64,000 nt of DNA from Streptomyces ferrugineus (GCF_015160855.1 NZ_CP063373.1:8593001-8657000); one strand, 5' to 3'; positions 48,220-57,657 are shown, counted from the first letter of the stretch. The notes: a model not told the origin generated them from the sequence alone. A program made the numbers and translations.

Positions 48220-50916
48220 TCAGAACAGGCTCAGCAGTGCCTCCGCCGGATCCGCCACCCCGTGCTCCCCGTCGGGCAACGGCAGTTCGAACCACACCGT
48301 CTTCCCTCGTGGCGTACGCCGGGAACCCCACGCCGCGCTGAGCAGGCCCACCAGTTGCAGGCCCCGGCCGCCCTCATCGGTGTCGCGGGCGCGGCGGCGG
48401 CGGGGCTGGACCAGGCCGGAGTCCCAGACCTCGCAGACCAGGGTGCGGTCCAGCAGCAGGCGGAGCCTGATCTCGCCCTCGCCGTAGCGCAGGGCGTTGG
48501 TGACCAGCTCACTGACGAGGAGTTCCGTGGTGTCGACGAGGGGTTCGAGGTCCCAGGACAGCAGTTGCCCGCGCGCGTACTCGCGGGCGCGGCCCACGCT
48601 GCGCGGCTCGCGCGGCAGGGTCCAGTCGCCGACCGACTCGGCGGGCAGGCCCTGGACACGTGCCATCAGCAACGCGATGTCGTCCTCGCCGTGGTGGCTG
48701 TCGAGGGTGTTGAGGACGTGGTCGCAGACGTCCTCCAGGGGACGCGTGGGGTCCGTGAGCGTGCCCACGAAGGCCTGCAGGCCCTCGTCCAGGGGGTGAT
48801 CGCGGGATTCGACCAGTCCATCCGTGTAGAGCGCCAGCAGTGCCCCCTCCGGCAGCTCGACCTCCACCTCCTCGAACGGCTCCCCGCCCACGCCCAGCGG
48901 CATCCCCGGCGGCACGTCGAGCATCAGCGCCGACTCGCCGGGTTCGACCAGGACCGGCGGGAGGTGGCCGGCGTTGGCGAAGGTGCAGCGGCGGGTGACG
49001 GAGTCGTAGACCGCGTACACGCACGTCGCCAGGTACACCTCGGACAGGTCCGCCTCGCGGGGACGGCGGGCCGCGCGGGTGGCCTGCTGGACGCCGCCGG
49101 GGGCGCCGAGGCCGCGCGCGATCTCGTCCAGTGCCGAGAGCACCTCGGCCGGTTCGAGGTCCAGCAGCGCCAGCGTGCGTACGGCGGAGCGCAGTTCGCC
49201 CATCGCCACCGCCGCGCGCAGGCCGCGGCCCATGACGTCCCCGACGACCAACGCGGTGCGGTGACCGGGCAGTTCGATGACGTCGAACCAGTCGCCGCCC
49301 ACCTCGCTGGGCCGGTCCGACGAGGCGTTGCCCGGCAGATAGCGGCAGGCGATGTCGAGGCCGGACGCGACCGGGTCCCCCGGCGGCAGCAGGGAGCGTT
49401 GCAGTATCAGCGCCCGCTCGTGCTCGCGCCGGTACAGACGGGCGTTGTCGATGCAGACGGCGGCGCGCGCGGCGAGTTCGACGGCCAGGTCCCGGTCCCG
49501 TTCCCCGAACGGCTCGCTGCCCTTGGTCCGGGCGAACTGCGCCAGTCCTACGACCGTGTCGTGGGCGACCATCGGCACGGCGAGCGTGGACTGCACGAGG
49601 CCGCCCTCCTCGCCGGGCACATGCAGCGGCCGGGCGGTGCGCAGGGCGTCCGCGCCGGGTGAGTTGAAGGGGTAGTGGTGGACGGCGCCGACCGCGACGG
49701 GGGCGCCGCCGCCGACGAGGGGCACGTCGGAGACCGCGCTGGCGAAGGCGACCCGGCGCAGCTCCGCGCTGCCGTCGGCGAGGCCGGGCGGGGTCTCGTC
49801 GCCGGCCAGCAGGCCCTGGTAGAGGTCGACGGTGGCCAGGTCGCAGAAGCCGGGGACGACGACGTCGAGGAGTTCGCGGGCCGTGGTCTCCAGGTCCAGG
49901 GAGTTGCCTATCCGGGCACCGGCCTCGTTCAGCAGGGCGAGATTGCGCCGGGCCGCGGCGGCCTCGCGGGCAGCGGCGCGACGGGAGGTGATGTCGATTC
50001 CGAGCCAGGCGATGCCGATGGCGCGGCCGCTGCCGCTGTGCACCCGGTAGAGGTTGACGGACCAGTGGCGGCGCTCGTCGGAGCCCGGGAGAAAGCCGGT
50101 GACGTGCATGTCCGTGATGGAGTCGCCGGTCTCCAGGACGCGCCGCAGGGTGGCCGCGACGCGCTCGGCCTCGGGGCGCGCCAGATAGTCGTGGACGCCC
50201 CGGCCGCGGTGGTCGTCGGGGGTGCCGCCGAACACCGAGGCGAACCGTTCGTTGGCGCGCCGTACCCGTAGATCGGGGTCGATCAGCAGGAAGCCGAAGG
50301 GAGATTGACCGAAAATGGACTGCGAGGCGGCGAGGTCGGTCTCCATCCGGCGCAGCGTGCGCACGTCCACGACGATGCACACGGCGGCCTTCTCGCCGTC
50401 CTCGGTACGCGTCGGCATGACGTACACCTCGGCGAGCCCCTCCGTACCGGGCCGTCCCGCGGCGTCGTCCGGCACCCGGAAGGGGACCACTCCGGTCCAC
50501 TCCCGCCCGTCGAGGATCTCCGCCATCTTGCGCTGGCCGTGCTCCCGCAGGTCCGGGTCGACGAACGCCTCGATGGGGTCCATGCCGACGGCTCGCCCGG
50601 CCGGGATGCCGAAGAGCTGCTCGGCGCGCAGGCTCCACTGGTCGACCAGGCCGTCGGGGCCGATGGAGAAGGACGCGACCTTGATGTAGTCGTAGATGGA
50701 GCCGGGCGGGCTGCTCTGCCAGACGGCGTCGCCGGGGCGGGGCTCGTCGAAGAGCAAGGCCGGTTCGTCCCGCGGGGCTTGTGAGGCCCGTGTGCCCTGA
50801 GAGGTCTGTGAGACTTGCGAGGCCTGTGTGTCGTGGGCCCGCTCTCCCGCGGTCCTCGTCCTCGCGCCGTCCGACGGGTCCTCGGACTCCGTCGCCTTCG
50901 CTGGTATCTCGCTCAC
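48220..50916 (-). CDS. PAS-PAS-GAF-PP2C-HATPase sensor phosphatase (RsbU/SpoIIE type with kinase domain)
   Basis: 898 residues from GTG at 50916; GGAGGGGA lies 8 nt upstream. Domains in order: a Ser/Thr/Gln-rich N-terminal tail (1-65); PAS (about 78-190) and a second PAS (about 200-312); GAF (about 325-495); a PP2C/SpoIIE phosphatase (about 515-753) with GGDWFDV, GDVMGRG, ALYTDGL and the DDIALL metal aspartates; and a HATPase_c anti-sigma-type kinase domain (about 765-885) with LVSELVTNALRYG and GRGLQLV. Such proteins both dephosphorylate anti-anti-sigma factors and can phosphorylate or bind partners. The partners are not encoded nearby except for the small kinase upstream. Confidence 0.93.
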   Translation of the reverse strand: MSEIPAKATESEDPSDGARTRTAGERAHDTQASQVSQTSQGTRASQAPRDEPALLFDEPRPGDAVWQSSPPGSIYDYIKVASFSIGPDGLVDQWSLRAEQLFGIPAGRAVGMDPIEAFVDPDLREHGQRKMAEILDGREWTGVVPFRVPDDAAGRPGTEGLAEVYVMPTRTEDGEKAAVCIVVDVRTLRRMETDLAASQSIFGQSPFGFLLIDPDLRVRRANERFASVFGGTPDDHRGRGVHDYLARPEAERVAATLRRVLETGDSITDMHVTGFLPGSDERRHWSVNLYRVHSGSGRAIGIAWLGIDITSRRAAAREAAAARRNLALLNEAGARIGNSLDLETTARELLDVVVPGFCDLATVDLYQGLLAGDETPPGLADGSAELRRVAFASAVSDVPLVGGGAPVAVGAVHHYPFNSPGADALRTARPLHVPGEEGGLVQSTLAVPMVAHDTVVGLAQFARTKGSEPFGERDRDLAVELAARAAVCIDNARLYRREHERALILQRSLLPPGDPVASGLDIACRYLPGNASSDRPSEVGGDWFDVIELPGHRTALVVGDVMGRGLRAAVAMGELRSAVRTLALLDLEPAEVLSALDEIARGLGAPGGVQQATRAARRPREADLSEVYLATCVYAVYDSVTRRCTFANAGHLPPVLVEPGESALMLDVPPGMPLGVGGEPFEEVEVELPEGALLALYTDGLVESRDHPLDEGLQAFVGTLTDPTRPLEDVCDHVLNTLDSHHGEDDIALLMARVQGLPAESVGDWTLPREPRSVGRAREYARGQLLSWDLEPLVDTTELLVSELVTNALRYGEGEIRLRLLLDRTLVCEVWDSGLVQPRRRRARDTDEGGRGLQLVGLLSAAWGSRRTPRGKTVWFELPLPDGEHGVADPAEALLSLF

Positions 50917-51212
50917 GCGAACCGTCCCCTCCAGCTCACCGCGCCCGGCACCGGTCACCGGCGGCGGCTGCCCGCAGTATCCAGCACTACGGCCCCGCAC
51001 AACACGGTGTTCACGATCACAGCACGTTCCCGATGGTTTTCGGTCCCGGCTGCGGAAACACTTCCAGACTTCTAACCAGCAGACACGCAGTCGAATCACG
51101 CAGTCCAACAACCGCCACTGGCCTGAACCATTCGTTCGACAGGGCGCGGGGCGCCGTACACCGCGATGGACGCCTACTGACGGGTTGTACAGGGCGCGGG
51201 GTGCGCCAGGGG

Positions 51213-51614
51213 TCACTCCGGCACCGCGAGTTCGAACCACACCGTCTTGCCGGTGTTGCGGCCCGGCCTGGTCCCCCAGCGACGCGAGGAGAGCGCCACG
51301 AGCTGCAGTCCGCGGCCGCTCTCGTCCTCCAGGTGGGCGACGCGTTCGCGGGGCGGGTCGGGGAGCGGGTCGGAGACCTCGACCAGGAGGACGTCACCGA
51401 GGCGTACGGGGCGTACCAGACGTACGCCGATGGGGCCGGTGGCATGCCGCAGGGAGTTGGTCACCAGTTCGCTGACCAGCAGTGCCGCGATGTCGGCGAG
51501 ACTGGCAAGACCCCAGTCGCACAGCCTGCCCCGAACGGCGGCACGGGCCGCGCGCACAGCACCCGGCTCCGCGGGGAAGCTCCAGTCGGCGCAGTCGCCT
51601 TCGGTGTCGATCAC
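51213..51614 (-). CDS. Anti-sigma-factor-type serine kinase (RsbW-like HATPase_c)
   Basis: 133 residues from GTG at 51614, where GGGAAG is 7 nt upstream; GTG 51623 is possible. It consists of a single HATPase_c_2 domain with the N-box LLVSELVTNSLRHATG, the SDPLPDPP lid and the G2-box ESGRGLQLVALSSRRWG. It ends in GKTVWFELAV, like the last domain of the neighbouring phosphatase (GKTVWFELPL). Streptomyces have many such orphans; most are poorly understood. No anti-anti-sigma or sigma factor gene is adjacent. About 300 bp lie between it and the phosphatase start; these contain two copies of ACAGGGCGCGGGG (51139 and 51189) and no gene. Confidence 0.88.
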   Translation of the reverse strand: MIDTEGDCADWSFPAEPGAVRAARAAVRGRLCDWGLASLADIAALLVSELVTNSLRHATGPIGVRLVRPVRLGDVLLVEVSDPLPDPPRERVAHLEDESGRGLQLVALSSRRWGTRPGRNTGKTVWFELAVPE

Positions 51615-51834
51615 GCCGATCACTTCCCAGGCCAGCGGGTTCGCTCATGTCCGGTTTCGCAGGGTTAATGAGCACATACCCGATATTCGGGGGGCGGTAC
51701 CGCGCGGAAGGTGTGGGAAGGGTATGGAGTCGGCGTGCGACAGGTATACGGGAAGCGGGTGTGCGACGGGGCGGGAATCCGGGAAGGCTCGAGGGCCGGT
51801 ACGCGCCGGTCCGCTCCGCTCCGGTGCGCGTCCT

Positions 51835-52239
51835 TCAGCCCTGCGGCCGAAGCCGCGCCGCCACCTTCCGGACCGCCGGCACGTCCTGGTCCAGCCAGTC
51901 CACGTCCCAGAGTTCGCCGGGGCCCAGCCAGCGCAGCGCGTCATGGTCCTGGAGAGGCTTGGGCTCGCCCGTTCCGGGGACGAGCCGGGCGGTCCACACC
52001 TGCAGGACGTACGGGGATTTCAGCGGCCACGCCCCCGGTACGCGCTCGATCACCTCGGCGTCCACGCCGAGTTCCTCCCGCAGTTCACGCACGAGCGCCG
52101 CGTCGGGCGTCTCACCGGGCTCGACCTTGCCCCCGGGCAGCTCCCAGCGCCCGGCCAACTCCACCGGCGCGCTGCGGCGCGCGGCGAGAAGGCGCCCTGC
52201 GTCCAGCAACGCGGCGCCGACCACGATCCGTTCCGTCAT
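51835..52239 (-). CDS. Nudix hydrolase (MutT-like)
   Basis: 134 residues. The Nudix box is complete: GGKVEPGETPDAALVRELREELGV fits G-x5-E-x7-RE-U-x-EE-x-G-U when read across its two halves (from GGKVEPGET to REELGV). The N-terminus MTERIVVGAALLDAGRLLAARRS and the WELPGGK lead-in match the 8-oxo-dGTP diphosphatase group. A likely role is sanitising oxidised nucleotides, though other nucleoside diphosphate substrates are possible. It stands alone on the minus strand. Confidence 0.92.
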   Translation of the reverse strand: MTERIVVGAALLDAGRLLAARRSAPVELAGRWELPGGKVEPGETPDAALVRELREELGVDAEVIERVPGAWPLKSPYVLQVWTARLVPGTGEPKPLQDHDALRWLGPGELWDVDWLDQDVPAVRKVAARLRPQG

Positions 52240-52269
52240 GCGCCGGAGCCTACGGGAGCGGAAGGAAGG

Positions 52270-52461
52270 TCAGTTGTCCGCGCTGCTCCCGTTCTGCGCG
52301 ATCCGCTCGACCCAGTACAGCTGCTTGTGGCCCCGGCTGTCGAGGCTGTCCGCGATCTTCTGGGCCTCGGCCCGTGTCGCGTAGCGCCCCACCCGGTAGC
52401 GATTGCCGTTGTCGTCCTGTCGCACGACGAGCCAGGGCAGAGTGATCGTGCTGTCGTTCAT
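52270..52461 (-). CDS. Small SPOR-like protein (63 aa)
   Basis: 63 residues from the ATG at 52461 (MNDSTITLPWLVVRQ). The sequence NRYRVGRYATRAEAQKIAD resembles the core of SPOR-type repeats, which bind denuded glycan strands when outside the cell, but there is no signal peptide here. I know it only as a conserved short Streptomyces protein. It lies 30 bp upstream of the Nudix gene on the same strand. Confidence 0.72.
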   Translation of the reverse strand: MNDSTITLPWLVVRQDDNGNRYRVGRYATRAEAQKIADSLDSRGHKQLYWVERIAQNGSSADN

Positions 52462-52781
52462 CGCCCCCCACCGCTCCTTCCCGCCCACGACCGGCTGCTG
52501 GCTAAGGAAACCGCATTCCGCATATGCCCGAGCCTACGCCTAACCTTTACGCAGCGAATACGGCTTTTCACAAAGAGGTACGCAACCAGCCAAGTCGCAG
52601 GGGGCGCACGGCATCAAGTGCGCCGTGCGGAGAGGTCGATGCATCCGGTCACGGGCATACTGCGCACGCCTGCGTCGACCTGCGAAAACGGCCAGATTCC
52701 AACGGCGTTGGAAGGGGCGGGAGTTGAGATTCTGCCGGGGGCAACTGCCGTGAGGTGTGCGCTACCTCACCTGTGAGTGCG
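52462..52781. other. Intergenic stretch between SPOR-like and GntR genes
   Basis: 320 bp with no gene on either strand that I can support. The part at 52500-52600 is AT-richer and probably holds the promoter of the SPOR-like gene. The right end has the hairpin listed separately. Confidence 0.5.
52750..52770 (-). terminator. Short hairpin after the GntR regulator gene
   Basis: GTGAGGT (52750-52756) pairs with ACCTCAC (52764-52770). An imperfect copy of the whole motif (GTGAGTGCGCTACTTCAC, 52773-52790) overlaps the end of the regulator gene. It may be a weak terminator or an operator-like duplication. Confidence 0.45.
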
Positions 52782-53534
52782 CTACTTCACCGGGAGGTGG
52801 TAGGCGACGCGGTAGCGGTCCGCGGGGATCACCACGTCCGCCGTCTCCACCGGACGGCCCGACGCGTAGTACGTGCGCTGGATGACCAGGACCACATGGC
52901 CGGGGACACCGCCGAGCGCCAGCAGTTCCTCCGCCAGGCCGGGGCGGGCGCCCACCTCCTCGGTGACGTTGTCCACGACGACATCGATGGCGGCCATGCG
53001 CTCGACGACGCCCATGCCGCCGAGGGGGCCCTCCTCGGGCAGCATCACGGGGGTGCGGCCGGTGACGGCGAGGGGTTCCCAGGAGGTGGACAGCATCATC
53101 GCCTCGCCGGCCTCCCGGAAGAGGTATCGCGTGCACATCACGCGCTCACCGGGCCGGATCCCGAGCCGCTCGGCGACGGCGCCGCTGGCTTCGGCCTGCT
53201 CGCTGCTGGACTCCCAGGTGCCGCGCGTCTCGCCGTTGGCCTGCTCCTGACGGAAGGGCGTGGCGCCGCTCGGCGGGCGGAAGCCGGAGCGGGAGATCCT
53301 GCGGGGTACGGGGCGCTCGCGGACGTACGTCCCGGAGCCGGAACGGCCCTCGACCAGGCCCTCCGCCATCAGCACCTTGCGCGCCTCCAGCGCGACGGTG
53401 TCCGAGACGCCGTACTCCTCGCGGATCCTCGCCTGGGACGGGAGGCGGGTGTGCGGGGGGAGCGAGCCGTCGACGATCTTCTTGCGGAGATCGCCCGCGA
53501 CGCGCAGATACGCCGGCTGCTCACCGAAAGTCAC
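52782..53534 (-). CDS. GntR-family transcriptional regulator, HutC/UTRA type
   Basis: 250 residues from GTG at 53534; GGGAG is 8 nt upstream. The N-terminal winged helix (about 8-75) reads AGDLRKKIVDGSLPPHTRLPSQARIREEYGVS in consecutive helices and ends with GSGTYVRERP. The UTRA effector domain (about 105-245) ends in RTYYASGRPVETADVVIPADRY, typical of the HutC subfamily. The effector is unknown. Nothing in the neighbourhood makes an obvious regulon, so it may act at distant genes. Confidence 0.93.
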   Translation of the reverse strand: MTFGEQPAYLRVAGDLRKKIVDGSLPPHTRLPSQARIREEYGVSDTVALEARKVLMAEGLVEGRSGSGTYVRERPVPRRISRSGFRPPSGATPFRQEQANGETRGTWESSSEQAEASGAVAERLGIRPGERVMCTRYLFREAGEAMMLSTSWEPLAVTGRTPVMLPEEGPLGGMGVVERMAAIDVVVDNVTEEVGARPGLAEELLALGGVPGHVVLVIQRTYYASGRPVETADVVIPADRYRVAYHLPVK

Positions 53535-53681
53535 TGGCCGCTCCCATCAGGTTGTACAGACAGCAACAGCGTGGCAACCATGAGTTGTCCCTTGCAAGCA
53601 AAGGCCAGAGAATCACTCGATGTGATGACTTGTGCCTGCCGGGGGCTTTACGCAGGCACTTTCTCCCCGCTATAGCCGTGC

Positions 53682-54848
53682 TCACACATCGAGTCCGCCT
53701 GTGTCTCCGCTCTCACCGCCGCCCTCGGGCTCCTCGTCGTAGGTCGGTGCGGTGGTGTCCAGGCCCAGAGCCTTGCGGGCGGTGACGGTCGCGGGGCCAT
53801 CCACGTAGTCGTAGCCGTTGTCGTAGTGCGCGTAGTACGTGTCCGCGTCCTTCGCCGTGGCCGCCCTCGCCCACTCCTTGTGGGCCTCCTGCATCTCCTT
53901 GATCAGGTCGGCGACCGGCTGCTTGGCCTTCGCCCCCCAGCTGTGTGCGCGCAGTTCCTGGATCTGCTCGCCGAGCACGGCGTGGACGTCCTTCGCCCAG
54001 GCCCTGTTGGCCGCCAGGTCCTCCTCGGGGTATTCCTCGGGCTCCTCGTGCAGGGCCGTGTCGACGGTGTTGGACGCGGAGAGGAACGCGGTCTGGTCGG
54101 CGTCGAGGGTCGTCGGGTCGTTGCGCAGCGAGCCGGTGAGCTTGCCGTTCTCCTCCGTGCTGCCGAACAGGCAGGTGATCTCGCGGTCGCCGAGGCGCCA
54201 GCTCTGCCGGGACGGGATGAAGTAGTACACGTCGGCGTCGTCCGGGACGGCCCAGGAGTCCATGGCGTAGCCGTCCCGGAGCGCGTAACACCTGTCGTCG
54301 GCGGTCCTGGTGACCTCGTCGTCGCCCGGGAAGTCGCCGCCGGGCAGGGTGACCACGGCGAAGACCTCGCCGTCGTGCGGGCGGGAGCAGGTCACCCGGT
54401 CGACGTCGTACGCCTCGCCCTCCAGGTTGCCGGTCGGCGAGTCGAAGCAGTCGCCCTTGGCGAGCGCGTAGGCGGTGCCCTCGCCGTTCGCGGCGCCCTT
54501 GAAGCCGTCCCAGAAGTCGGCGGCGGCGCCCGTGGTGAGCGCGAGCGTCCACAGGGCCAGTCCGACGGAGGACAGGAGGGAACCGGCGATCGCCATGCCC
54601 TTGCCGCGTTCGCCCCTCTTCTTGATCTGCGCCAGCGCGATGAGACCCAGGACCAGGCCGATGGCGGGTACGAAGCACAGCAGGCCGAGGACGAGGGCGC
54701 CGATGGCCACGCCGTTGACGGGGGCGGGGTGGCCGTACGGGGGGTACGGGGGGTACGGGGGGTACGGGTATGGCGGTGGGGGTGCGTACTGGCCCGGCGT
54801 GAACGGCCCTTGGGGCTGATGAGGGCCGGGGGGCGGAGGTATGGACAC
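53682..54848 (-). CDS. DUF4190 / septum-formation-family membrane protein
   Basis: 388 residues from GTG at 54848. A Pro/Tyr-rich cytoplasmic head (PYPYPPYPPYPPYG) precedes two membrane helices (about 46-72 and 85-108) of the DUF4190 type. Residues 125-245 form the extracytoplasmic septum-formation domain with paired cysteines: KGDCFDSP, VTCSRPHDGEVFAVV, DDRCYALRD and ITCLFGS. The helical remainder (about 265-370) is rich in charged residues. The Septum_form name comes from a Mycobacterium family and does not prove a division role here. The proline-rich head is encoded by a short GGGGTAC repeat run near 54735-54770. Confidence 0.82.
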   Translation of the reverse strand: MSIPPPPGPHQPQGPFTPGQYAPPPPYPYPPYPPYPPYGHPAPVNGVAIGALVLGLLCFVPAIGLVLGLIALAQIKKRGERGKGMAIAGSLLSSVGLALWTLALTTGAAADFWDGFKGAANGEGTAYALAKGDCFDSPTGNLEGEAYDVDRVTCSRPHDGEVFAVVTLPGGDFPGDDEVTRTADDRCYALRDGYAMDSWAVPDDADVYYFIPSRQSWRLGDREITCLFGSTEENGKLTGSLRNDPTTLDADQTAFLSASNTVDTALHEEPEEYPEEDLAANRAWAKDVHAVLGEQIQELRAHSWGAKAKQPVADLIKEMQEAHKEWARAATAKDADTYYAHYDNGYDYVDGPATVTARKALGLDTTAPTYDEEPEGGGESGDTGGLDV

Positions 54849-55001
54849 GAGGGCCGGGCTCCTGGTTCGGGCAGTGGGAACGGGTGTGCGACGGGGCGAA
54901 TGGTATGCGTGTTTGCCTCCGGTGGGTGGGGGTTCGGGTTGATGCCCGCCGGCGCGTGTGCGGGTGCGTGGGGGTACGTGCCCCGCCTGGCCCCGACGCG
55001 G

Positions 55002-55041
55002 CTCGTCCCCGCGGCGGGCCGAGACCTGCCGCGGGGACGAG
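55002..55041 (-). terminator. Hairpin terminator of the subtilisin-like protease gene
   Basis: A perfect 14-bp GC-rich stem (55002-55015 with 55028-55041) with a 12-nt loop lies about 20 bp past the stop codon at 55060. Confidence 0.85.
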
Positions 55042-55059
55042 GGGGTCAGTGCAACCGGA

Positions 55060-56637
55060 CTAGAACTGGAGCGCCCAGGCGTCGATGCGGCCGGTGTCCA
55101 GGTTCGCGTTGTCGCTCACGCGCAGTTTCCACGTGCCGTTGGCGGACTCCGAGGAGGCGTTCACGGAGTACGTCGTGTTGATGTCGTTCGAACTGCCGCC
55201 CGTTCCGTACGACTTGAGGGTGTACGCCGTGCCGTCGGGGGCGATCAGCTGGACCTGGAGGTCGCCGATGTAGGTGTGCACGATGTGGACCTCGACGGCG
55301 AGGGCCGAGGGGGCGTTGCCGGAGACGCCGGAGACCGTCAGCGGGGACTCGACCGTGGAGTTGTCGCTGATCGCGTGGTCGGCGGTGTTCTCGAAGCGCG
55401 GACCGGGTGGCGTGGTCGTGCCGCCGCCGACGTACAGGAGGCGGTTGGGCGAGCCGGAGCCGGGGCTGGAGACGACGCCGGTCGTGGCGGCGGACGTCAG
55501 GGCCGAGGCGACCTGGGCCGGGGTGGACGTGGGGTTGTCGGCCAGGTAGAGCGCGGCCGCGCCCGCGACGTGCGGGCTCGCCATCGACGTACCGGAGATG
55601 GTGTTGGTCGCCGAGTCGCCGGAGTTCCAGGCCGAGGTGATGGACGAGCCCGGTGCGAAGAGGTCCAGGACCGAGCCGTAGTTGGAGTAGCTCGCCCTGG
55701 CGTCGGACGACGTCGTCGCGCCGACCGTGATGGCCTCGGTGACGCGGGCGGGGGACCTGGTGGAGGCGTTGGTCGACTCGTTGCCGGCCGCCACGGCGAA
55801 GGTGACGCCGGAGGCTATGGCGTTGCGTACGGCCGTGTCGAGGGCGGAGTCGGCGGTGCCGCCGAGGGACATGTTGGCCACGGCCGGCTTGACCGCGTTC
55901 TGGGCGACCCAGTCGATGCCGGCGACGACCTGGGCCGTGGTGCCCTGGCCGGAGTTGTTCAGCACGCGGACGCCGACGACCTTGGCCTTCTTGGCGACGC
56001 CGTAGGCGCTTCCGGCCACCGTGCCCGCCACGTGCGTGCCGTGGCCGTGGCCGTCCTGGGCGGTGTTGTCGTTGTCGATGGCGTCGTAGCCGTAGGAGGC
56101 CCGGCCGCCGAAGTCGCCGTGGGTGATGCGCACGCCGGTGTCGATGACGTACGTGGTCACGCCCTGTCCGGCCGAGTCCGGGTAGGTGTAGGAGTTGTCG
56201 CGCGGGAGGTTGCGCTGGTCGACGCGGTCCAGGCCCCAGGAGGGCGGGTTGGTCTGGGTCGCGTTGATGCTGAACGTGCGGTTCTGTACGACGGAGGCGA
56301 CCGCCGGGTCCGCGGCGAGCCGCTTCGCCTCGGTCGCGGAGGCCTCGATCGCGTAGCCGTTCAGGGCCTTCTTGTACGTCCGCTCGATGTCGGCGCCGTG
56401 CCGCTCGACGACGGCCCGTGCCGCCCTGGAGCCCGAGCGGGCCCGGTCGGCCTTGAGGGTCACGATGTAGCTGTCGGCGACGGCATTGGCCGCGCCCTCG
56501 TACTGGATGCGGCCCTCGGGTGCGGCCGCGGCGGGGAGTGCGGAGACGAGGCCGGCGACGAGTGCGACGGTGGCCGTCGCGCTGAGGGTGGCGAGTCTTC
56601 GGCGGGTGTCTCTGCGGGAGTTACGCATCACTGCCAT
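55060..56637 (-). CDS. Secreted S8 subtilisin-like serine protease with P-domain
   Basis: 525 residues from the ATG at 56637; GAGGAGG lies 9 nt upstream. A signal peptide (LATLSATATVALVAGLVSALPAAAA in two parts) leads to an inhibitor I9 propeptide (about 45-125, with DSYIVTLKAD and YAIEASATEAKRLAADP). The catalytic domain has the triad in VIDTGVRI (Asp), GHGTHVAGT (His) and GTSMASPHVAG (Ser). The C-terminal proprotein convertase P-domain contains HIVHTYIGDLQVQLIAPDGT. It is an extracellular protease related to proteinase K and subtilisin, likely involved in nutrient release or developmental autolysis; the target is unknown. Confidence 0.95.
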   Translation of the reverse strand: MAVMRNSRRDTRRRLATLSATATVALVAGLVSALPAAAAPEGRIQYEGAANAVADSYIVTLKADRARSGSRAARAVVERHGADIERTYKKALNGYAIEASATEAKRLAADPAVASVVQNRTFSINATQTNPPSWGLDRVDQRNLPRDNSYTYPDSAGQGVTTYVIDTGVRITHGDFGGRASYGYDAIDNDNTAQDGHGHGTHVAGTVAGSAYGVAKKAKVVGVRVLNNSGQGTTAQVVAGIDWVAQNAVKPAVANMSLGGTADSALDTAVRNAIASGVTFAVAAGNESTNASTRSPARVTEAITVGATTSSDARASYSNYGSVLDLFAPGSSITSAWNSGDSATNTISGTSMASPHVAGAAALYLADNPTSTPAQVASALTSAATTGVVSSPGSGSPNRLLYVGGGTTTPPGPRFENTADHAISDNSTVESPLTVSGVSGNAPSALAVEVHIVHTYIGDLQVQLIAPDGTAYTLKSYGTGGSSNDINTTYSVNASSESANGTWKLRVSDNANLDTGRIDAWALQF

Positions 56638-56826
56638 CTGAGGGGTCCTCCTCAATCGGTGGTGCGCTTGTGGGGTGACGGCGGCGGAATGGGCAAAGAA
56701 CATGTTCATGTCAATCTGCGCGCCATTCCTGTGCGTCAGCGAAAGATTGAGGCCTCCACAGGAATTACACAAGGGTCCGGCCCGGACTCGCGACGAGCGG
56801 CGAGGCCGGGCCGGGGTGTTCGCGCG

Positions 56827-57657
56827 TCAGTCGACGAAGGCCGTCGCCCGGGTTCGCTTCTCCCAGGCCGCGATGTCGCCGCGCACCTGGTCGAGGTGGC
56901 CGAGCACCGCGTCGACGCCGTCGTCGCCGAGCGGCAGCCGCAGCGGGGTCTCCCGCGCCCCCAGCGCGGCGAGAATGAGGGCCGCCGCCTTCGCGGGGTC
57001 GCCGGGCTGGGTGCCGTCGCCGCCGGAGACGAACCCGCGGGTCTGGCTGACCTTGGGGTACACACCGGTGTCGGTGCTGGTGCCGGCCCGGCCGGTCTCG
57101 AAGAGCGAGGTGCGGAAGGAACCCGGCTCCACGATCAGCACCTTGATGCCGAACTCGGCGACCTCGTCCGCGAGCCCCTCGGACAGGCCCTCCAGCGCGA
57201 ACTTGGTTCCGCTGTACGCCGAGAAGCCCGCGAAGGACATCTGCCCGCCCATGCTGCTCATCTGCACGATCGCCCCGGAGCGGCGCTCCCGCATGTGCGG
57301 CAGTACGGCGCGGGTGAGGGCGGCCGGTCCGAAGACATGCACCTCGAACAGCTCGCGCAGCTCCTGCTCGGTGGTCTCCTCGAACGCGCCCACATGGGTG
57401 CGGCCCGCGTTGTTGACCAGGACGTCGATACGGCCGTGCCGGGCGATCACATCCCGTACGGCGGCCTCGGCGGCGCCCGTCTCGGACACGTCCAGGCGCA
57501 GCGCCTCCACCTGATCGGGGTGCGCGGCCACGAGGTCCTCCATCCCCTCGGGCCGCCGTACCGCACCCACCACGACGTCGCCCTCGGCGAGAGCCGCCTC
57601 CGCGATGGCCCGTCCGAAGCCGCTGCTCGCGCCCGTGATCAGCCAAACCCTGTTCAT
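56827..57657 (-). CDS. Short-chain dehydrogenase/reductase
   Basis: 276 residues. The cofactor site is TGASSGFG, the structural motif NNAG, and the catalytic pair is in YSGTKFALEG (Tyr and Lys), with the preceding serine in QMSSMGG. This is a classical SDR, resembling those annotated as oxidoreductases acting on aldehydes or ketones. The basic residue in VVGAVRRPEG after strand 2 favours NADP(H). The gene is divergent from a LysR regulator, and an LTTR-box palindrome lies about 80 bp upstream of its start, so it is the probable regulatory target. Confidence 0.93.
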   Translation of the reverse strand: MNRVWLITGASSGFGRAIAEAALAEGDVVVGAVRRPEGMEDLVAAHPDQVEALRLDVSETGAAEAAVRDVIARHGRIDVLVNNAGRTHVGAFEETTEQELRELFEVHVFGPAALTRAVLPHMRERRSGAIVQMSSMGGQMSFAGFSAYSGTKFALEGLSEGLADEVAEFGIKVLIVEPGSFRTSLFETGRAGTSTDTGVYPKVSQTRGFVSGGDGTQPGDPAKAAALILAALGARETPLRLPLGDDGVDAVLGHLDQVRGDIAAWEKRTRATAFVD

